A stretch of 64,000 nucleotides of DNA. Source: Syntrophaceae bacterium. GTDB taxonomy: Bacteria; Desulfobacterota; Syntrophia; Syntrophales; Smithellaceae. Positions 24,728 to 33,976 of this stretch are shown here, piece after piece (within the stretch, counting starts at the first letter, position 1; each line of letters starts with the position of its first letter). The stretch spans positions 1 through 64,000 of the forward strand of contig PLMQ01000068.1 of the NCBI GenBank assembly GCA_003142535.1, in the 5' to 3' direction. The position numbers and the translations under genes were made by a program. The notes beneath the pieces are model-generated. The model made no database searches and had not been told where the DNA came from. It saw only the letters and a program-made list of their open reading frames with translations.

Positions 24728-25212
24728 AAAAGAAAAATAAGCAGCGTGAAGTTAAGCGATTATTGATTTTCAGTACTGATTTCGGTTTTGTTATTCATGC
24801 ATCTAATGCTAGGCCTTTCTTTCCGACACACACTCATGGTCTTGCGGAGATGGGTATGCCGGAATTCATCTTTGATCCCCTTGCTTTTGGGGCGAAAGGT
24901 AATGCAAATAGAATAATTAAAGTTTATAAGTATTTATCAAAGCCGGAAAACGCAAGTCAACTGGATGATATTAAACACGGTATGACAGTCAGGCTTACTC
25001 CAAAGGAGCTTATCCCTGATTATACCGGTACTGATAAAGATAATGCTGACAATATTTTCTATGTGCGGAAAGTATCTCCGGATTTTGAAGGCGTAAAGCT
25101 TGCTTATTTTCCGGAAGATATAACCCCCGGCATGTGGTTTATTCAGATCTCTGTCGAAGGTGATGATTATGTATTGACGGATGAGTATTACCGCGGCGGT
25201 ATTAAGTGGTAA
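24724..25212 (+). CDS. DUF4262-like protein
   Basis: A 162-residue protein. THTHGLAEMGMPEFIFDPLA resembles the start of DUF4262, a small family common in phages and plasmids, with IIKVYKYLSKPENA after it. The C-terminal part (VDGDDYVLTDEYYRGG-like) fits the same family. The biochemical role is not known. It overlaps the YbjN-like gene, so both are likely to be made together. Confidence 0.4.
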   Translation: MKKKNKQREVKRLLIFSTDFGFVIHASNARPFFPTHTHGLAEMGMPEFIFDPLAFGAKGNANRIIKVYKYLSKPENASQLDDIKHGMTVRLTPKELIPDYTGTDKDNADNIFYVRKVSPDFEGVKLAYFPEDITPGMWFIQISVEGDDYVLTDEYYRGGIKW

Positions 25213-25235
25213 TGTAATAACAAAACCAATGCAAC

Positions 25236-25273
25236 AAAGGGACTTGTTCACTATATGGAACAAGTCCCTTTTT
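25236..25273 (+). terminator. Rho-independent terminator
   Basis: AAAGGGACTTGTTC (25236-25249) pairs with GAACAAGTCCCTT (25258-25270), followed by T5. A long, strong stem. Confidence 0.88.
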
Positions 25274-25302
25274 ATTTTAAAAAAATGAGGAGAAAAAATA
25301 TC

Positions 25303-26064
25303 ATGAAAAATAAGGATAAAGAAAATCAAATCAATAGAAGCAATACAAATAGTAAAAAGAAATACACTTGCCCAATAACAGAGGCAGAATTTGTTCTCAT
25401 CCCTGCCGGAACGTTCATGATGGGCTCACCTGAAGATGAGTCTGAACGTTGGGATGATGAGACACTGCACAAAGTGATCATCAGCAGATCTTTTTACCTT
25501 CAGACGACGCCAGTCACGCAGGGTCAGTGGATAAAGGTAATGGGGACTAATCCGTCCGAACACAAGCATGAAGATCTGCCCGTTGAGACAGTATCCTGGA
25601 ATGATGCACAACAATATATCCAAAAATTAAATGAACTGTCAGAGGGTTCACACTTTAGACTGCCTACTGAGGCGGAGTGGGAATATGCCTGTCGGGCAGG
25701 AAAAAACGGGAAGTATTGCTTTGGGAATGATGAAAGCATGCTAGAGAAATATGCTTGGTACCGGGCCAATGCAAACGAAACTCATCCCGTTGGTCTAAAA
25801 AGACCAAATGATTGGGGCTTATACGACATGCATGGGAATATCAATGAGTGGGTACAGGACTGGTTTGGGGATTATCCAATTCACAGTGTTACGGACCCTG
25901 AAGGGCTGCCATCTTCAGACTTGCAACGTGTACTGCGGGGTAACTGCTGGCTCTTAAGTGAACGATTTTCCCGTGCGGCGAGTCGTAATTGCGCCTTTCC
26001 GAACAATAGGGTCAACTGCAACGGGTTTCGTGTTGCTATTTCGCTCCCTGATGATAATTTCTGA
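25303..26064 (+). CDS. FGE/SUMF1-family protein with VR-like C-terminus
   Basis: A 253-residue formylglycine-generating-enzyme (C-type-lectin-like) fold protein: FVLIPAGTFMMGSPEDE, TTPVTQGQWIKVMG, PVETVSWNDA, FRLPTEAEWEYACRAG, PVGLKRPNDWGLYDMHGNIN and EWVQDWFGDY. The C-terminus (RVLRGNCWLLSERFSRAAS, then RNCAFPNN, then GFRVAIS) is where DGR-diversified proteins of this fold carry their variable region. The catalytic Cys pair of true FGE is not evident. The start at 25303 follows GAGGAG. It may be a ligand-binding or display protein rather than an enzyme. Confidence 0.75.
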   Translation: MKNKDKENQINRSNTNSKKKYTCPITEAEFVLIPAGTFMMGSPEDESERWDDETLHKVIISRSFYLQTTPVTQGQWIKVMGTNPSEHKHEDLPVETVSWNDAQQYIQKLNELSEGSHFRLPTEAEWEYACRAGKNGKYCFGNDESMLEKYAWYRANANETHPVGLKRPNDWGLYDMHGNINEWVQDWFGDYPIHSVTDPEGLPSSDLQRVLRGNCWLLSERFSRAASRNCAFPNNRVNCNGFRVAISLPDDNF

Positions 26065-26124
26065 TTTCTAGTTTTCTGTTTGCTACCGGATTGGCGGTGC
26101 AGGGAACATCTTTGAAGATTATAA

Positions 26125-26158
26125 GGGCTCATCATTTTCTCGTGATGAGCCCTTTTTT
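26125..26158 (+). terminator. Rho-independent terminator
   Basis: GGGCTCATCA (26125-26134) pairs with TGATGAGCCC (26143-26152), followed by T6. It ends the FGE-family gene. Confidence 0.88.
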
Positions 26159-26246
26159 ATCTCTAATTCCTAGAAACAAACTAGTCACTAATCCGACTAT
26201 CTTTCCAGAACAAATATTAAAATAACATACAAGGAGGTAATGATCA

Positions 26247-26447
26247 ATGAACATCGAGAAGAAAATACAAATTAATCTGGCAATCCCCGAGAGCTATCGG
26301 AATTTACTCCGCAGAATGGCTGCCATGAGAATGATGGAGAACCCATGGATAACTACCACAGGAACAGCCATAGCCACAGAGCTGTTATTAAAGGCACTGG
26401 AAGAGATTGGAAAATTTAATAATGACGTAGGAGAAACTGAGAAATGA
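26247..26447 (+). CDS. Small protein before the primase, possible RHH
   Basis: A 66-residue protein, ATG preceded by AAGGAGG. The N-terminal strand (KKIQINLAIPESYRNLLRRM) followed by two helices resembles a ribbon-helix-helix DNA-binding protein, though the second helix is less typical. It overlaps the primase start by ATGA and so probably controls or assists replication. The family assignment is tentative. Confidence 0.5.
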   Translation: MNIEKKIQINLAIPESYRNLLRRMAAMRMMENPWITTTGTAIATELLLKALEEIGKFNNDVGETEK

Positions 26448-28771
26448 CAAATGAAATTGACTTATCAACGGAAGAATCCATAAAAGCGGCAACCAACTTT
26501 TTAAATGCTATATTCAACTTCTCTCTAAATCAAAATATGGGTGAAATCGAAATTCGAACATTTAGACCCAGAGCAGAATCTTATTTCTTTAGCTCTGCAC
26601 CGGCCGCAGCTGAATTAGCTATTGATCTTTGCAATCAGGGTATTGACGTTTATGTCGGCGTGAATCCCAGAACAGGTCGACAGGGGAAAAAAGAGAATGT
26701 CCATTATCTAGCAGCTTTTCATGCGGAGATTGATTACGGGAAATTTGGCCACAAAAAAGAAAATGAATTTGCAAACTACGATGAAGCCCTTGATGCAATC
26801 AATAATTTTGATCTTGCACCTTCAGTCGTAATTCATTCCGGTGGCGGATTTCACTGCTACTGGGTTTTAAATGTTCCGCTGCGTGTTGAGGATTATGAAA
26901 TTGCTACACTCGAGAATGTTAATAAAGCTTTGAGTCAATCGCTTAATGGTGATTCAGGAACTCATGATATTTCTCGTGTGTTGCGTATTCCGGGAACTTT
27001 CAATTTCAAAAATTCGGATAATCCCAGACCAGTTGAAATAATATCTATGAATGGGTTGAAGTATGAGCTCTATGATTTCAGCGAAGTGCTGGCGAACTTA
27101 AAAGATGAGCCCATTAAAGCTAAGATCACACCAGAGAAGAAACTTATTCCGCAAGCTGATATTATAGCACCTGTTCAAGCTCAAGCAGTAAATGATATTG
27201 AAATAGAAAATCTATCTGTATCTGAAAAGATTAAATCCCTTATCCTGCATGGAAATGATGGTTCCTATTCATCCCGCAGTGAAGCGGATATGGCTGTAAT
27301 ATTATCACTTGTTACTAAAGGGCTGAGTGAAAACGAAATCAAAAATATTTTTGAGACATATTCTGTAGGATCTAAGTATCGGGAACATTCAGCGCCGGAG
27401 AATTATCTAAAGCATAATATCCAAAAGGCGAAAGAGCTGTCTAACCTGACTGACGAAGAGATGCAGAATCCTTTGTTCATATCAGGTTCGATATCCAAGA
27501 CAGAAAAAGGGCTAAACTTAAAGATATTGAATTTTGAAGAATACATGGTGAAAAAATATAAAATAAAGATTCTTGATCAGGAAAGCGCTTTCTTTAAATA
27601 CAATGGTAAGTGCTATGAGCAATGCACCGAAAAAACCCTGAATAATTTATGTCAAAACGAACTGGCGACTCACAGAAATTTATTTAGCAAGTCAAACCTG
27701 AATGAATTGATCCACTACGCTATTGGTGATGCTCTAATTAACAGTGATAATGCGAGAATCAACCAGGTTAAATATCTGACTTTGCAGAATGGACTTTATG
27801 ATCTCGATGAGGGAGAATTGATTGACCATTCCCGTAACATCTTCACAACCAATCTTTTACCATATGATTATGATCCAGCAGTAGCATGTCCCCGGTTTAT
27901 TCAGTTCCTTCAGGAAATATTTGAGAATGATCAGGAGAAGATTGACTTTGTGCAGGAGGCTGTAGGATATGCTTTTCACAAATCATTGCCCACGCCGGCA
28001 GTATTCTTTCTGGTCGGTAGCGGGAGCAATGGAAAATCTGTCTTTATCAATACCATTGCCAATCTCGTAGGTAAGGAAAATACCAGCAACATAAGCTTCA
28101 ACGCATTATCTGATGAAAGATATGTTCTGGAACTCTTCCAGAAAATGATCAATATCTGCGGGGAGACCCCTTTGGGAAGACATATTGAAACGGGCATAAT
28201 AAAGTCGGTTACTGCCGGAGACTGGATAACAGGTAGAGAAATATACAAGTCACCAATGAAGTTTCGACCATTTGCCAAGCACTTTCTGGCTATGAATAAA
28301 CCGCCAATCATTTCCGACCCATCCCATGGAATGTGGAGAAGAATATGGATACTGGAATTCAACAGAAGATTTACGGAAAAAGATATGGACAGGCAGCTGG
28401 AAGAAAAGCTTATCAATGAACTCTCAGGCATCTTCAACTGGGCACTGGAAGGTTACAACAAATTAAAGGAAAAGAAATTTGCTTTAAGCGAATCTACGTC
28501 CATGAAGATATCGAAGAAAGAATATCGTGATGATATAGACAGCATCAGGGCTTTTGTAAAAGATAGGTTTATCAAGTCAAATGATGCAAGAGATTTGATT
28601 ATTTTCAGCGAAACTTATGAATTATATAAAAGTTATTGTCAGCTTGAAGGAAAGAAAGATATACAGGTGAAAACCGACTTCAAGAAAACATTAATCGATA
28701 TTGGCTATGAAATAAAAAGTTCCAGCAGATGCAATAATAAAGTCTGTATATTTAATGTGAAGATGAATTGA
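26444..28771 (+). CDS. P4-type primase-helicase
   Basis: A 775-residue replication protein. Residues about 1-230 form an archaeo-eukaryotic-primase-like domain with the metal-binding cluster (FHAEIDYGKFG) and HSGGGFHCYWVL. A small helical domain follows (about 260-345, SRSEADMAVILSLVTKG). The D5-N/poxvirus-type superfamily 3 helicase comes last (about 470-720), with Walker A FFLVGSGSNGKSVFINTI, then INICGETP and GREIYKSPMKFRPFAKH. The winged-helix tail follows. Such proteins start replication at their own origin in P4-like satellites and plasmids. It is the main reason to call this region an autonomous element. Confidence 0.88.
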   Translation: MTNEIDLSTEESIKAATNFLNAIFNFSLNQNMGEIEIRTFRPRAESYFFSSAPAAAELAIDLCNQGIDVYVGVNPRTGRQGKKENVHYLAAFHAEIDYGKFGHKKENEFANYDEALDAINNFDLAPSVVIHSGGGFHCYWVLNVPLRVEDYEIATLENVNKALSQSLNGDSGTHDISRVLRIPGTFNFKNSDNPRPVEIISMNGLKYELYDFSEVLANLKDEPIKAKITPEKKLIPQADIIAPVQAQAVNDIEIENLSVSEKIKSLILHGNDGSYSSRSEADMAVILSLVTKGLSENEIKNIFETYSVGSKYREHSAPENYLKHNIQKAKELSNLTDEEMQNPLFISGSISKTEKGLNLKILNFEEYMVKKYKIKILDQESAFFKYNGKCYEQCTEKTLNNLCQNELATHRNLFSKSNLNELIHYAIGDALINSDNARINQVKYLTLQNGLYDLDEGELIDHSRNIFTTNLLPYDYDPAVACPRFIQFLQEIFENDQEKIDFVQEAVGYAFHKSLPTPAVFFLVGSGSNGKSVFINTIANLVGKENTSNISFNALSDERYVLELFQKMINICGETPLGRHIETGIIKSVTAGDWITGREIYKSPMKFRPFAKHFLAMNKPPIISDPSHGMWRRIWILEFNRRFTEKDMDRQLEEKLINELSGIFNWALEGYNKLKEKKFALSESTSMKISKKEYRDDIDSIRAFVKDRFIKSNDARDLIIFSETYELYKSYCQLEGKKDIQVKTDFKKTLIDIGYEIKSSSRCNNKVCIFNVKMN

Positions 28772-28804
28772 GAAGTATGAATTGCTATCGGGGTGGGAGA
28801 GAGT

Positions 28805-29164
28805 TTGATCTTCCTCCTTCCCCAAAGTGAATGAAAAGAGGACAAGAGATAACCCTGAGATTAAGAAAGTATTAACTAATTCATGCTAAGTTAATAACGA
28901 AATCCGAAATAGAATAAATGCTTAGAGTAAAAATTAACCAGATTAACTCAATTAAAACATATTCCCAAAAATAATAAATAATAATAATTTATAAAATTAT
29001 ATACTCTATAAAGGTTGAAGTTTTAGTTAATCTTGTTAATCTTTTAAGGAAGTATTTCATTTTATTCCGGAATATCAATTGCTCAACATAAATAAGTTAA
29101 TTAAAAGTTATTCTTCAGTTAAGCATTTCTTCTTTTCTTTACTTTGGGGAAGGGAAAAGATCAA
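28805..29164. repeat. AT-rich block between inverted repeats, candidate origin
   Basis: An imperfect 27-bp inverted repeat, 28805-28831 and 29138-29164, with 23 of 27 matching (core CTTCCCCAAAGT), encloses about 306 bp of very AT-rich sequence. Inside are many GTTAA/TTAAC words (near 28871, 28890, 28932, 28941, 29024, 29034, 29095, 29117). It lies just after the primase-helicase, as the origin or cis-required region does in P4-like elements. The identification is inference. Confidence 0.5.
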
Positions 29165-29801
29165 TCTAATGTATTTTAAAGAAGACATATAGTCACCTGC
29201 TGCTTCTTCTGGTCATATCTGAACATCAGCATCTAATAACTTCCTGAGTCGTCTGGAGCAAGAGATCTTTGCTGATTAATATATGGGGGAGGATGAAGAA
29301 AGAAATGACTCTCAGGAGTTTGCTGCTTGGTCTGAATTAATGAATACGGGATGAAATGTGCATTTTTCAATGGCTATTTTTTGAAGATTGAGGCTACTTG
29401 TAACTTCCTATAATCAATCGTCTGGTAAGCATGACTGGCATTGAACCTTTCAAAGCCTAATCGTTATTAGACTGAACTCAATGAATGGTTATATAGTTTC
29501 AATGCTATTATTAAAATTGTCATTACTGTACTTTTGGACAGTTGCTAATTGCGTCATAATAAATCATGTTCATATCCGAGCTGTAACGCAGGAATTAATA
29601 TCAATATCATATTTTGCTGGTCTTACAATAATATAATAAAAAAAGATGGCGAATATCCATTTTATATGTATTTGATTTTACAAATGCTGATAGCGCAACA
29701 TAAACTATTTATGGACGTCTTAGTGAAATGGGAAAAAGCATATTATAAGTTTAAAAAATATTTTTCATAAATAATCAATTCAAAAAAGGAGAATCGGCTT
29801 T
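29165..29801. other. Gene-free AT-rich stretch
   Basis: No gene supported. A 73-codon frame (29549-29770) is hydrophobic and irregular and has no ribosome-binding site. A very short frame near 29292 (ATGAAGAAAGAA after GGGGGAGG) encodes only 15 residues. Only AT-rich intergenic DNA is seen before the lipoprotein operon. Confidence 0.35.
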
Positions 29802-30767
29802 ATGAACAAAAAAAAAGTTGTTGGAATGTGCCTTATCTTACTATTTGCTTCCGGATGCGCAACGCCCACACAATATAAAGCAGAGCAGTTAGAAGCGCCG
29901 GCAACAAAAATGCAACAGGTTAAAGCTCAACAGACCTCAGCATCACCATCAACAAAAAGATATAAACGTAAAGTTGCAATTATACGCTTCACGAACGAGA
30001 CCAATTACGGCAAAGCGTTGATGACAGACGCTGATTTCGATCGTCTGGGAAAACAGGCATCGGACATGTTGGCAAGCCGTCTGGTCAAGTCAGGCAATTT
30101 CATGGTCTTTGAGCGTTCCGATATCAATAAAATTCGGCAAGAACAAACCATATCCGGCGGAAGTCTCATTGGTGTAGATACAGTTATTGTAGGTTCCGTA
30201 ACCGAGTTTGGTCGTTCAATAGCTGGCAAAACAGGGTTCATGAGCTCTACAAAGATGCAGACAGCTAGAGCAAAGGTTGAAATCAGGCTTGTTGATATCA
30301 GGACGGGCCAAGCGTTTTTCTCATCATCAGGAGCAGGAGAAGCAAATACGGAATCCGGCGAGATCGCAGGATATGGTAGTAGGGCAGAATACGATGCGAC
30401 ATTGAACGACAGGGCCATTGGCGCCGCGATTACCGATGTTATTGATAAACTTGTTTCCACCCTTGAAGAAAAAGCATGGCGCACGGACATTCTCGAAGTT
30501 TCTAACGGCCAGGTCTTTATCAGTGGTGGATCACGCCAGGGCATCAAGGTGGGTGACACTCTCAAAGTCGTGGCGCTCGGACAAAAAGTTAAGAGCAAAC
30601 AGACTGGAATGGAGATCAGTCTGCCTGGCAAACAGGTCGCAATAATCAAAGTGACCTCCTTCTTCGGCGAGAACGAAAACAACGAAGGATCGGTCTGTGA
30701 AATTATTTCCGGATTAATTGATCCGTCTTCAGCAGCAAAACTTTATGTAGAAGAGGTGAAATTATGA
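29802..30767 (+). CDS. CsgG-family lipoprotein
   Basis: A 321-residue exported lipoprotein: basic start, hydrophobic core, lipobox FASGC at residues 16-20. The CsgG domain (about 55-235) has KVAIIRFTNETNYG, LGKQASDMLASRLVKSG, FERSDINKI and GVDTVIVGSVTEFG. In the E. coli curli system CsgG forms an outer-membrane pore; related CsgG proteins occur with DUF4810 and DUF799 partners, as here. The C-terminal domain (about 245-321) is an extra beta-rich domain. GGAG-like AAAAGGAG precedes the ATG. It overlaps the next gene by ATGA. Confidence 0.85.
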   Translation: MNKKKVVGMCLILLFASGCATPTQYKAEQLEAPATKMQQVKAQQTSASPSTKRYKRKVAIIRFTNETNYGKALMTDADFDRLGKQASDMLASRLVKSGNFMVFERSDINKIRQEQTISGGSLIGVDTVIVGSVTEFGRSIAGKTGFMSSTKMQTARAKVEIRLVDIRTGQAFFSSSGAGEANTESGEIAGYGSRAEYDATLNDRAIGAAITDVIDKLVSTLEEKAWRTDILEVSNGQVFISGGSRQGIKVGDTLKVVALGQKVKSKQTGMEISLPGKQVAIIKVTSFFGENENNEGSVCEIISGLIDPSSAAKLYVEEVKL

Positions 30768-31069
30768 AAAAGATCATATTTTTTTCTTTACTGACGCTTA
30801 TTTTATTTCTATGCAGTTGTTCTATGCCCACAACCACAGTTCGAACAGTGGACGACAGGCCAACTCTGGCTTTCAAAGGGGCGCCTGAAGGTGCTCTCCT
30901 CTATATCGATAGTCTTAGCATGGGGCCTGCCGGTCAGTATAACGGCGAGCCTACTGTTTTGACAATTGAACCGGGAACCCACACAGTCCGTGTTACTCTC
31001 AACAATGAAACAATTTATGAACAGCGGATCTTTGTGGAGAGTTCATTGAAAATTATTACTCTCAGATAG
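30764..31069 (+). CDS. PEGA-like small lipoprotein
   Basis: A 101-residue lipoprotein with a signal of about 18 residues ending in LCSCS. The remainder (ALLYIDSLSMGPAGQYN, then LTIEPGTHTVRVTLNNE) looks like a PEGA-type beta-sandwich. Probably anchored in the outer membrane and translated with the CsgG-like protein. The partner role is inferred from the conserved operon only. Confidence 0.65.
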   Translation: MKKIIFFSLLTLILFLCSCSMPTTTVRTVDDRPTLAFKGAPEGALLYIDSLSMGPAGQYNGEPTVLTIEPGTHTVRVTLNNETIYEQRIFVESSLKIITLR

Positions 31070-31077
31070 GAGGCGGC

Positions 31078-31518
31078 ATGACATCGGCAACTAAATACTT
31101 ATGGGTGCTCTTATTGATTTTCTCTTTAATTGGATGCAGGGGGGCTCAAACTCGCTATAATTGGAGTAATTACGATAACCAAATGTATCATCATTATAAA
31201 AACCCGGCTGAAAGAGATGCATTTGTTCAGGCATTAAAAGAAATTATGGACAATGCTGAGCAGGATGGCAAGATGCCACCCGGTATTTATGCAGAATATG
31301 GCTTTGCTCTGTATGAACAGGGAAACAATCAGCAGGCTGTTGTCTATTTTCAAAAGGAAGCCAATAAATGGCCTGAGTCTCGATCCTTTATGACCAAATT
31401 GATTGCCAATGCCAATAATCGGGAAAAGAATCTAAAGGCGAATGTAAAACTCCCGGTTGCCCAGGAAGTTGATGCCGATAACACTGTTCAGAAAACGTTG
31501 CCGGAGGTGTCCAAATGA
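31078..31518 (+). CDS. DUF4810-family lipoprotein
   Basis: A 146-residue lipoprotein with a signal peptide ending in LIGC. YNWSNYDNQMYHHYKNPAE and the TPR-like GFALYEQGNNQQAVVYFQKE are the DUF4810 hallmarks. In other bacteria DUF4810 is found between a CsgG-like and a DUF799 protein, the same order as here. It overlaps the next gene by ATGA. Confidence 0.82.
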   Translation: MTSATKYLWVLLLIFSLIGCRGAQTRYNWSNYDNQMYHHYKNPAERDAFVQALKEIMDNAEQDGKMPPGIYAEYGFALYEQGNNQQAVVYFQKEANKWPESRSFMTKLIANANNREKNLKANVKLPVAQEVDADNTVQKTLPEVSK

Positions 31519-32183
31519 GACAAATGCGTTTGTTTTTACTATTGCTAACCTTAATAACCTTTTCCGCATGTGCCCATCATGAACAATACTTAAGCAAGCA
31601 GGAGAAATTTCTGGCGGCTTCACCCCGTTCTATCCTGATCGTACCAGTGGTCAATAATAGCGTAGATATTACGGCGGCGGATTACATGCTTTCCACATTA
31701 ACATTCCCTCTTGCAGAACGCGGCTACTATGTTTTCCCGATAAACGCAGTAAAGAGAGTGCTTGAAGATGAAGGCCTAGCCGACAGTTCGTTTGTGCATT
31801 CCGCTCCAACATCGAAACTCGCTAACCTTTTCGGTGCGGATGTAGTTCTTTACGTTGTCATAGAACAATGGGATGCCCAGTATGCACTATTAACAACTAC
31901 GACTACAGTCTCTATTTATTACCAGATAAGGGACGGCAGAACCGACGAACTCCTATGGGAAAACAGGGTAAAGAGGGTTTATAAGCCTGACACAGGAAGT
32001 AATGCTGGTGGTGGTATTGGAGGACTTGTGGCACAACTCGTTGTGAAGGCTGTTGTCGCTGCGATGGAAAAGGCGGCCCCCAACTATATGCCATTGGCCC
32101 GCCAGGCAAACGCCGCAGCCTTGTATAGTTATCCGGGGCCGGGAATTCCACTTGGGCCTTACGCAGAGGAACAGAAGAAATAA
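31515..32183 (+). CDS. DUF799-family lipoprotein
   Basis: A 222-residue lipoprotein with a signal ending in FSAC. The segments RSILIVPVVNNSVDITAADY, FPLAERGYYVFP, LFGADVVLYVVIEQWDAQY and YQIRDGRTDELLWENRV are typical of the DUF799 (GNA1162-like) family. With the two upstream genes it forms a conserved outer-membrane lipoprotein triplet. Its function is unknown, but the CsgG-like partner suggests export across the outer membrane or attachment to it. Confidence 0.82.
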   Translation: MRQMRLFLLLLTLITFSACAHHEQYLSKQEKFLAASPRSILIVPVVNNSVDITAADYMLSTLTFPLAERGYYVFPINAVKRVLEDEGLADSSFVHSAPTSKLANLFGADVVLYVVIEQWDAQYALLTTTTTVSIYYQIRDGRTDELLWENRVKRVYKPDTGSNAGGGIGGLVAQLVVKAVVAAMEKAAPNYMPLARQANAAALYSYPGPGIPLGPYAEEQKK

Positions 32184-32281
32184 ACAGGGAAAAGCCCTTA
32201 GCAAATTAAAGCTATTATCTGGCAGGAAGCTTACGTAATGAGATATAATTTTTTCTAAAAATGGTTTGTGGAGGTATACAA

Positions 32282-33367
32282 ATGCCTAATCTTAAATCAT
32301 GCTTGTTCAATATAGTATTTTGCTTTGGGCTACTGGCAGTCATGGTTGGCTGTGGCCATACTACCTATACTTACAAAGGTGTAAAATACGCTTCACAAGA
32401 AGAGGCTCTGATTGTTCAAAAAGCTGATTTAGATCGTACAACCTCACAAATAACTGCTACCGAGAAAAAGCGCGGCGGTTCTGCAGCTATAGTCATTCCG
32501 ACATTTGAGATCTTCTGTGACCTAGGCATAAAAAAAACAGGTAATGTTAGACAGGACTCAGTTGACTTTATAGGAAAAACTCTCATGGCTTCTTTCAGAA
32601 GTATGTCCGAGAGGATAGATAAACGAAAAATTTTTGATAAGGTGACTCTCATTGAGGATAAATCTCCTACTATAGTTGCAAACAAGATAATATCAGAATA
32701 TGATGTTGTAATATATTTTAATTTAGTTTCATCTACCCAATCTCAGTGGTTTGTGCGAATAGCTCCGCAATATAAAAATAGAACCATAAGCTTTGATAAC
32801 TCAAAGGCAGATGGGTATCCCAGATTATTATCGTGGTTAGAAAGCATCGAAACGAATTTGGATGAATCGGGTTATATGCTGCAAGTAAAAACTGTTTCAG
32901 CATCTAAATTGACGAGCAACAAGAAAGTGGTTGCAACGGAAAATAGACCCTCTACCATGGCAGTCATTGAGACCGGCAGGGACGGTCGTTTCATTGCTTA
33001 TAATAATGGGACTGTAATGGACACGAAGACAAACCTGATGTGGGCGGCGCAAGATAATGGGAGCAGTGTAAATTGGATAGATGCCAAGGCCTATTGTTCG
33101 AATTACTCTGGGGGCGGCTATACGGACTGGAGGATGCCGACGCAGGATGAACTGACAGGGCTATATGACGAGGCTAAAGATTATAAATCTAGTTGTGGTT
33201 GGGTTCTTCATTTAACGAATTTGATTCGTCTTACTTGTGGTTTTATTTGGGCATCAGAAACAAGCGGTTCTGGCGCCGCCAGCTTCGATTTCTTCAGTGG
33301 TTCCCGGGCAGGGGATCACAAGCCGGGCGGATACGACCGCGCCCTTCCAGTGCGTTCTGGCAAATAG
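32282..33367 (+). CDS. Lipoprotein with C-terminal DUF1566 domain
   Basis: A 361-residue protein. ATG 32282 is chosen because GGAGG lies seven bases upstream. A lipobox-like MVGC follows a hydrophobic N-terminus. The N-terminal part (about 60-210, VIPTFEIFCDLGIKKTGNVR) resembles nothing recognised. Residues about 240-361 are a DUF1566 (Lcl C-terminal-like) domain: VMDTKTNLMWAAQDNG, NWIDAKAYCSNYSGGGYTDW, RMPTQDELTGLY and RALPVRSGK. It follows the CsgG operon in the same direction, separated by about 100 bases. Confidence 0.65.
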   Translation: MPNLKSCLFNIVFCFGLLAVMVGCGHTTYTYKGVKYASQEEALIVQKADLDRTTSQITATEKKRGGSAAIVIPTFEIFCDLGIKKTGNVRQDSVDFIGKTLMASFRSMSERIDKRKIFDKVTLIEDKSPTIVANKIISEYDVVIYFNLVSSTQSQWFVRIAPQYKNRTISFDNSKADGYPRLLSWLESIETNLDESGYMLQVKTVSASKLTSNKKVVATENRPSTMAVIETGRDGRFIAYNNGTVMDTKTNLMWAAQDNGSSVNWIDAKAYCSNYSGGGYTDWRMPTQDELTGLYDEAKDYKSSCGWVLHLTNLIRLTCGFIWASETSGSGAASFDFFSGSRAGDHKPGGYDRALPVRSGK

Positions 33368-33570
33368 GTTCTTTTTGTATTCTGCTCTCTTTCGATTAGT
33401 AATCCTTAAATCTGACAACTACCAACGACTGAATAGTAGTAGGTGACAGCAATACCCGACTCAATTCAGCTTGCCTTGAACTCGCTTGAACATAACGGGT
33501 AGAAAGCTGCTATACAGACGTGCAGACCGCAAATATTCGTCCTCTATTCCAATCTTATCCTTCACATAAA

Positions 33571-33605
33571 AAAAGACAAGAGCCACTTATGCCGTCTTGT
33601 CTTTT
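33571..33605. terminator. Bidirectional terminator in a gene-free stretch
   Basis: AAAAGACAAGA (33571-33581) pairs with TCTTGTCTTTT (33595-33605). It lies between convergent genes, within the 33368-33976 gap. The rest of that gap shows nothing recognisable. Confidence 0.7.
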
Positions 33606-33976
33606 GCTGGAGTCCGTCATTTAAAGTCCGGTCTATTAAGGGTGGCAATCACCACGAAGACCATATGATTCTTTTATTATTAACATCCAGTAGAATAGAC
33701 TCATTACGCACATTGCAGGATCTCGTCTGTTACTAACATAGTGATGCTCATAATCAATGTCAATGGGTATAAACAAATATACTCACCACTTTTTAAAAAG
33801 CGCAGAATCCTGCTTATTTTATTCTAATTACAAAGTTTCTCGGACCATCTGTTTTTAGTTTTTATCCTAATTATAATCATTCCGGTATTGATGCCGATTT
33901 TAACGGTTCTGGGTATTTACCATGAATGGTAAGATGGATTGGGAAGGCTATGGAATTAGTGGGTTAGATTGTGTTG

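Noticed and set aside
29549-29770. 73-codon frame before the CsgG operon
   Set aside because: No ribosome-binding site, irregular composition, no recognisable fold; likely AT-rich chance frame.
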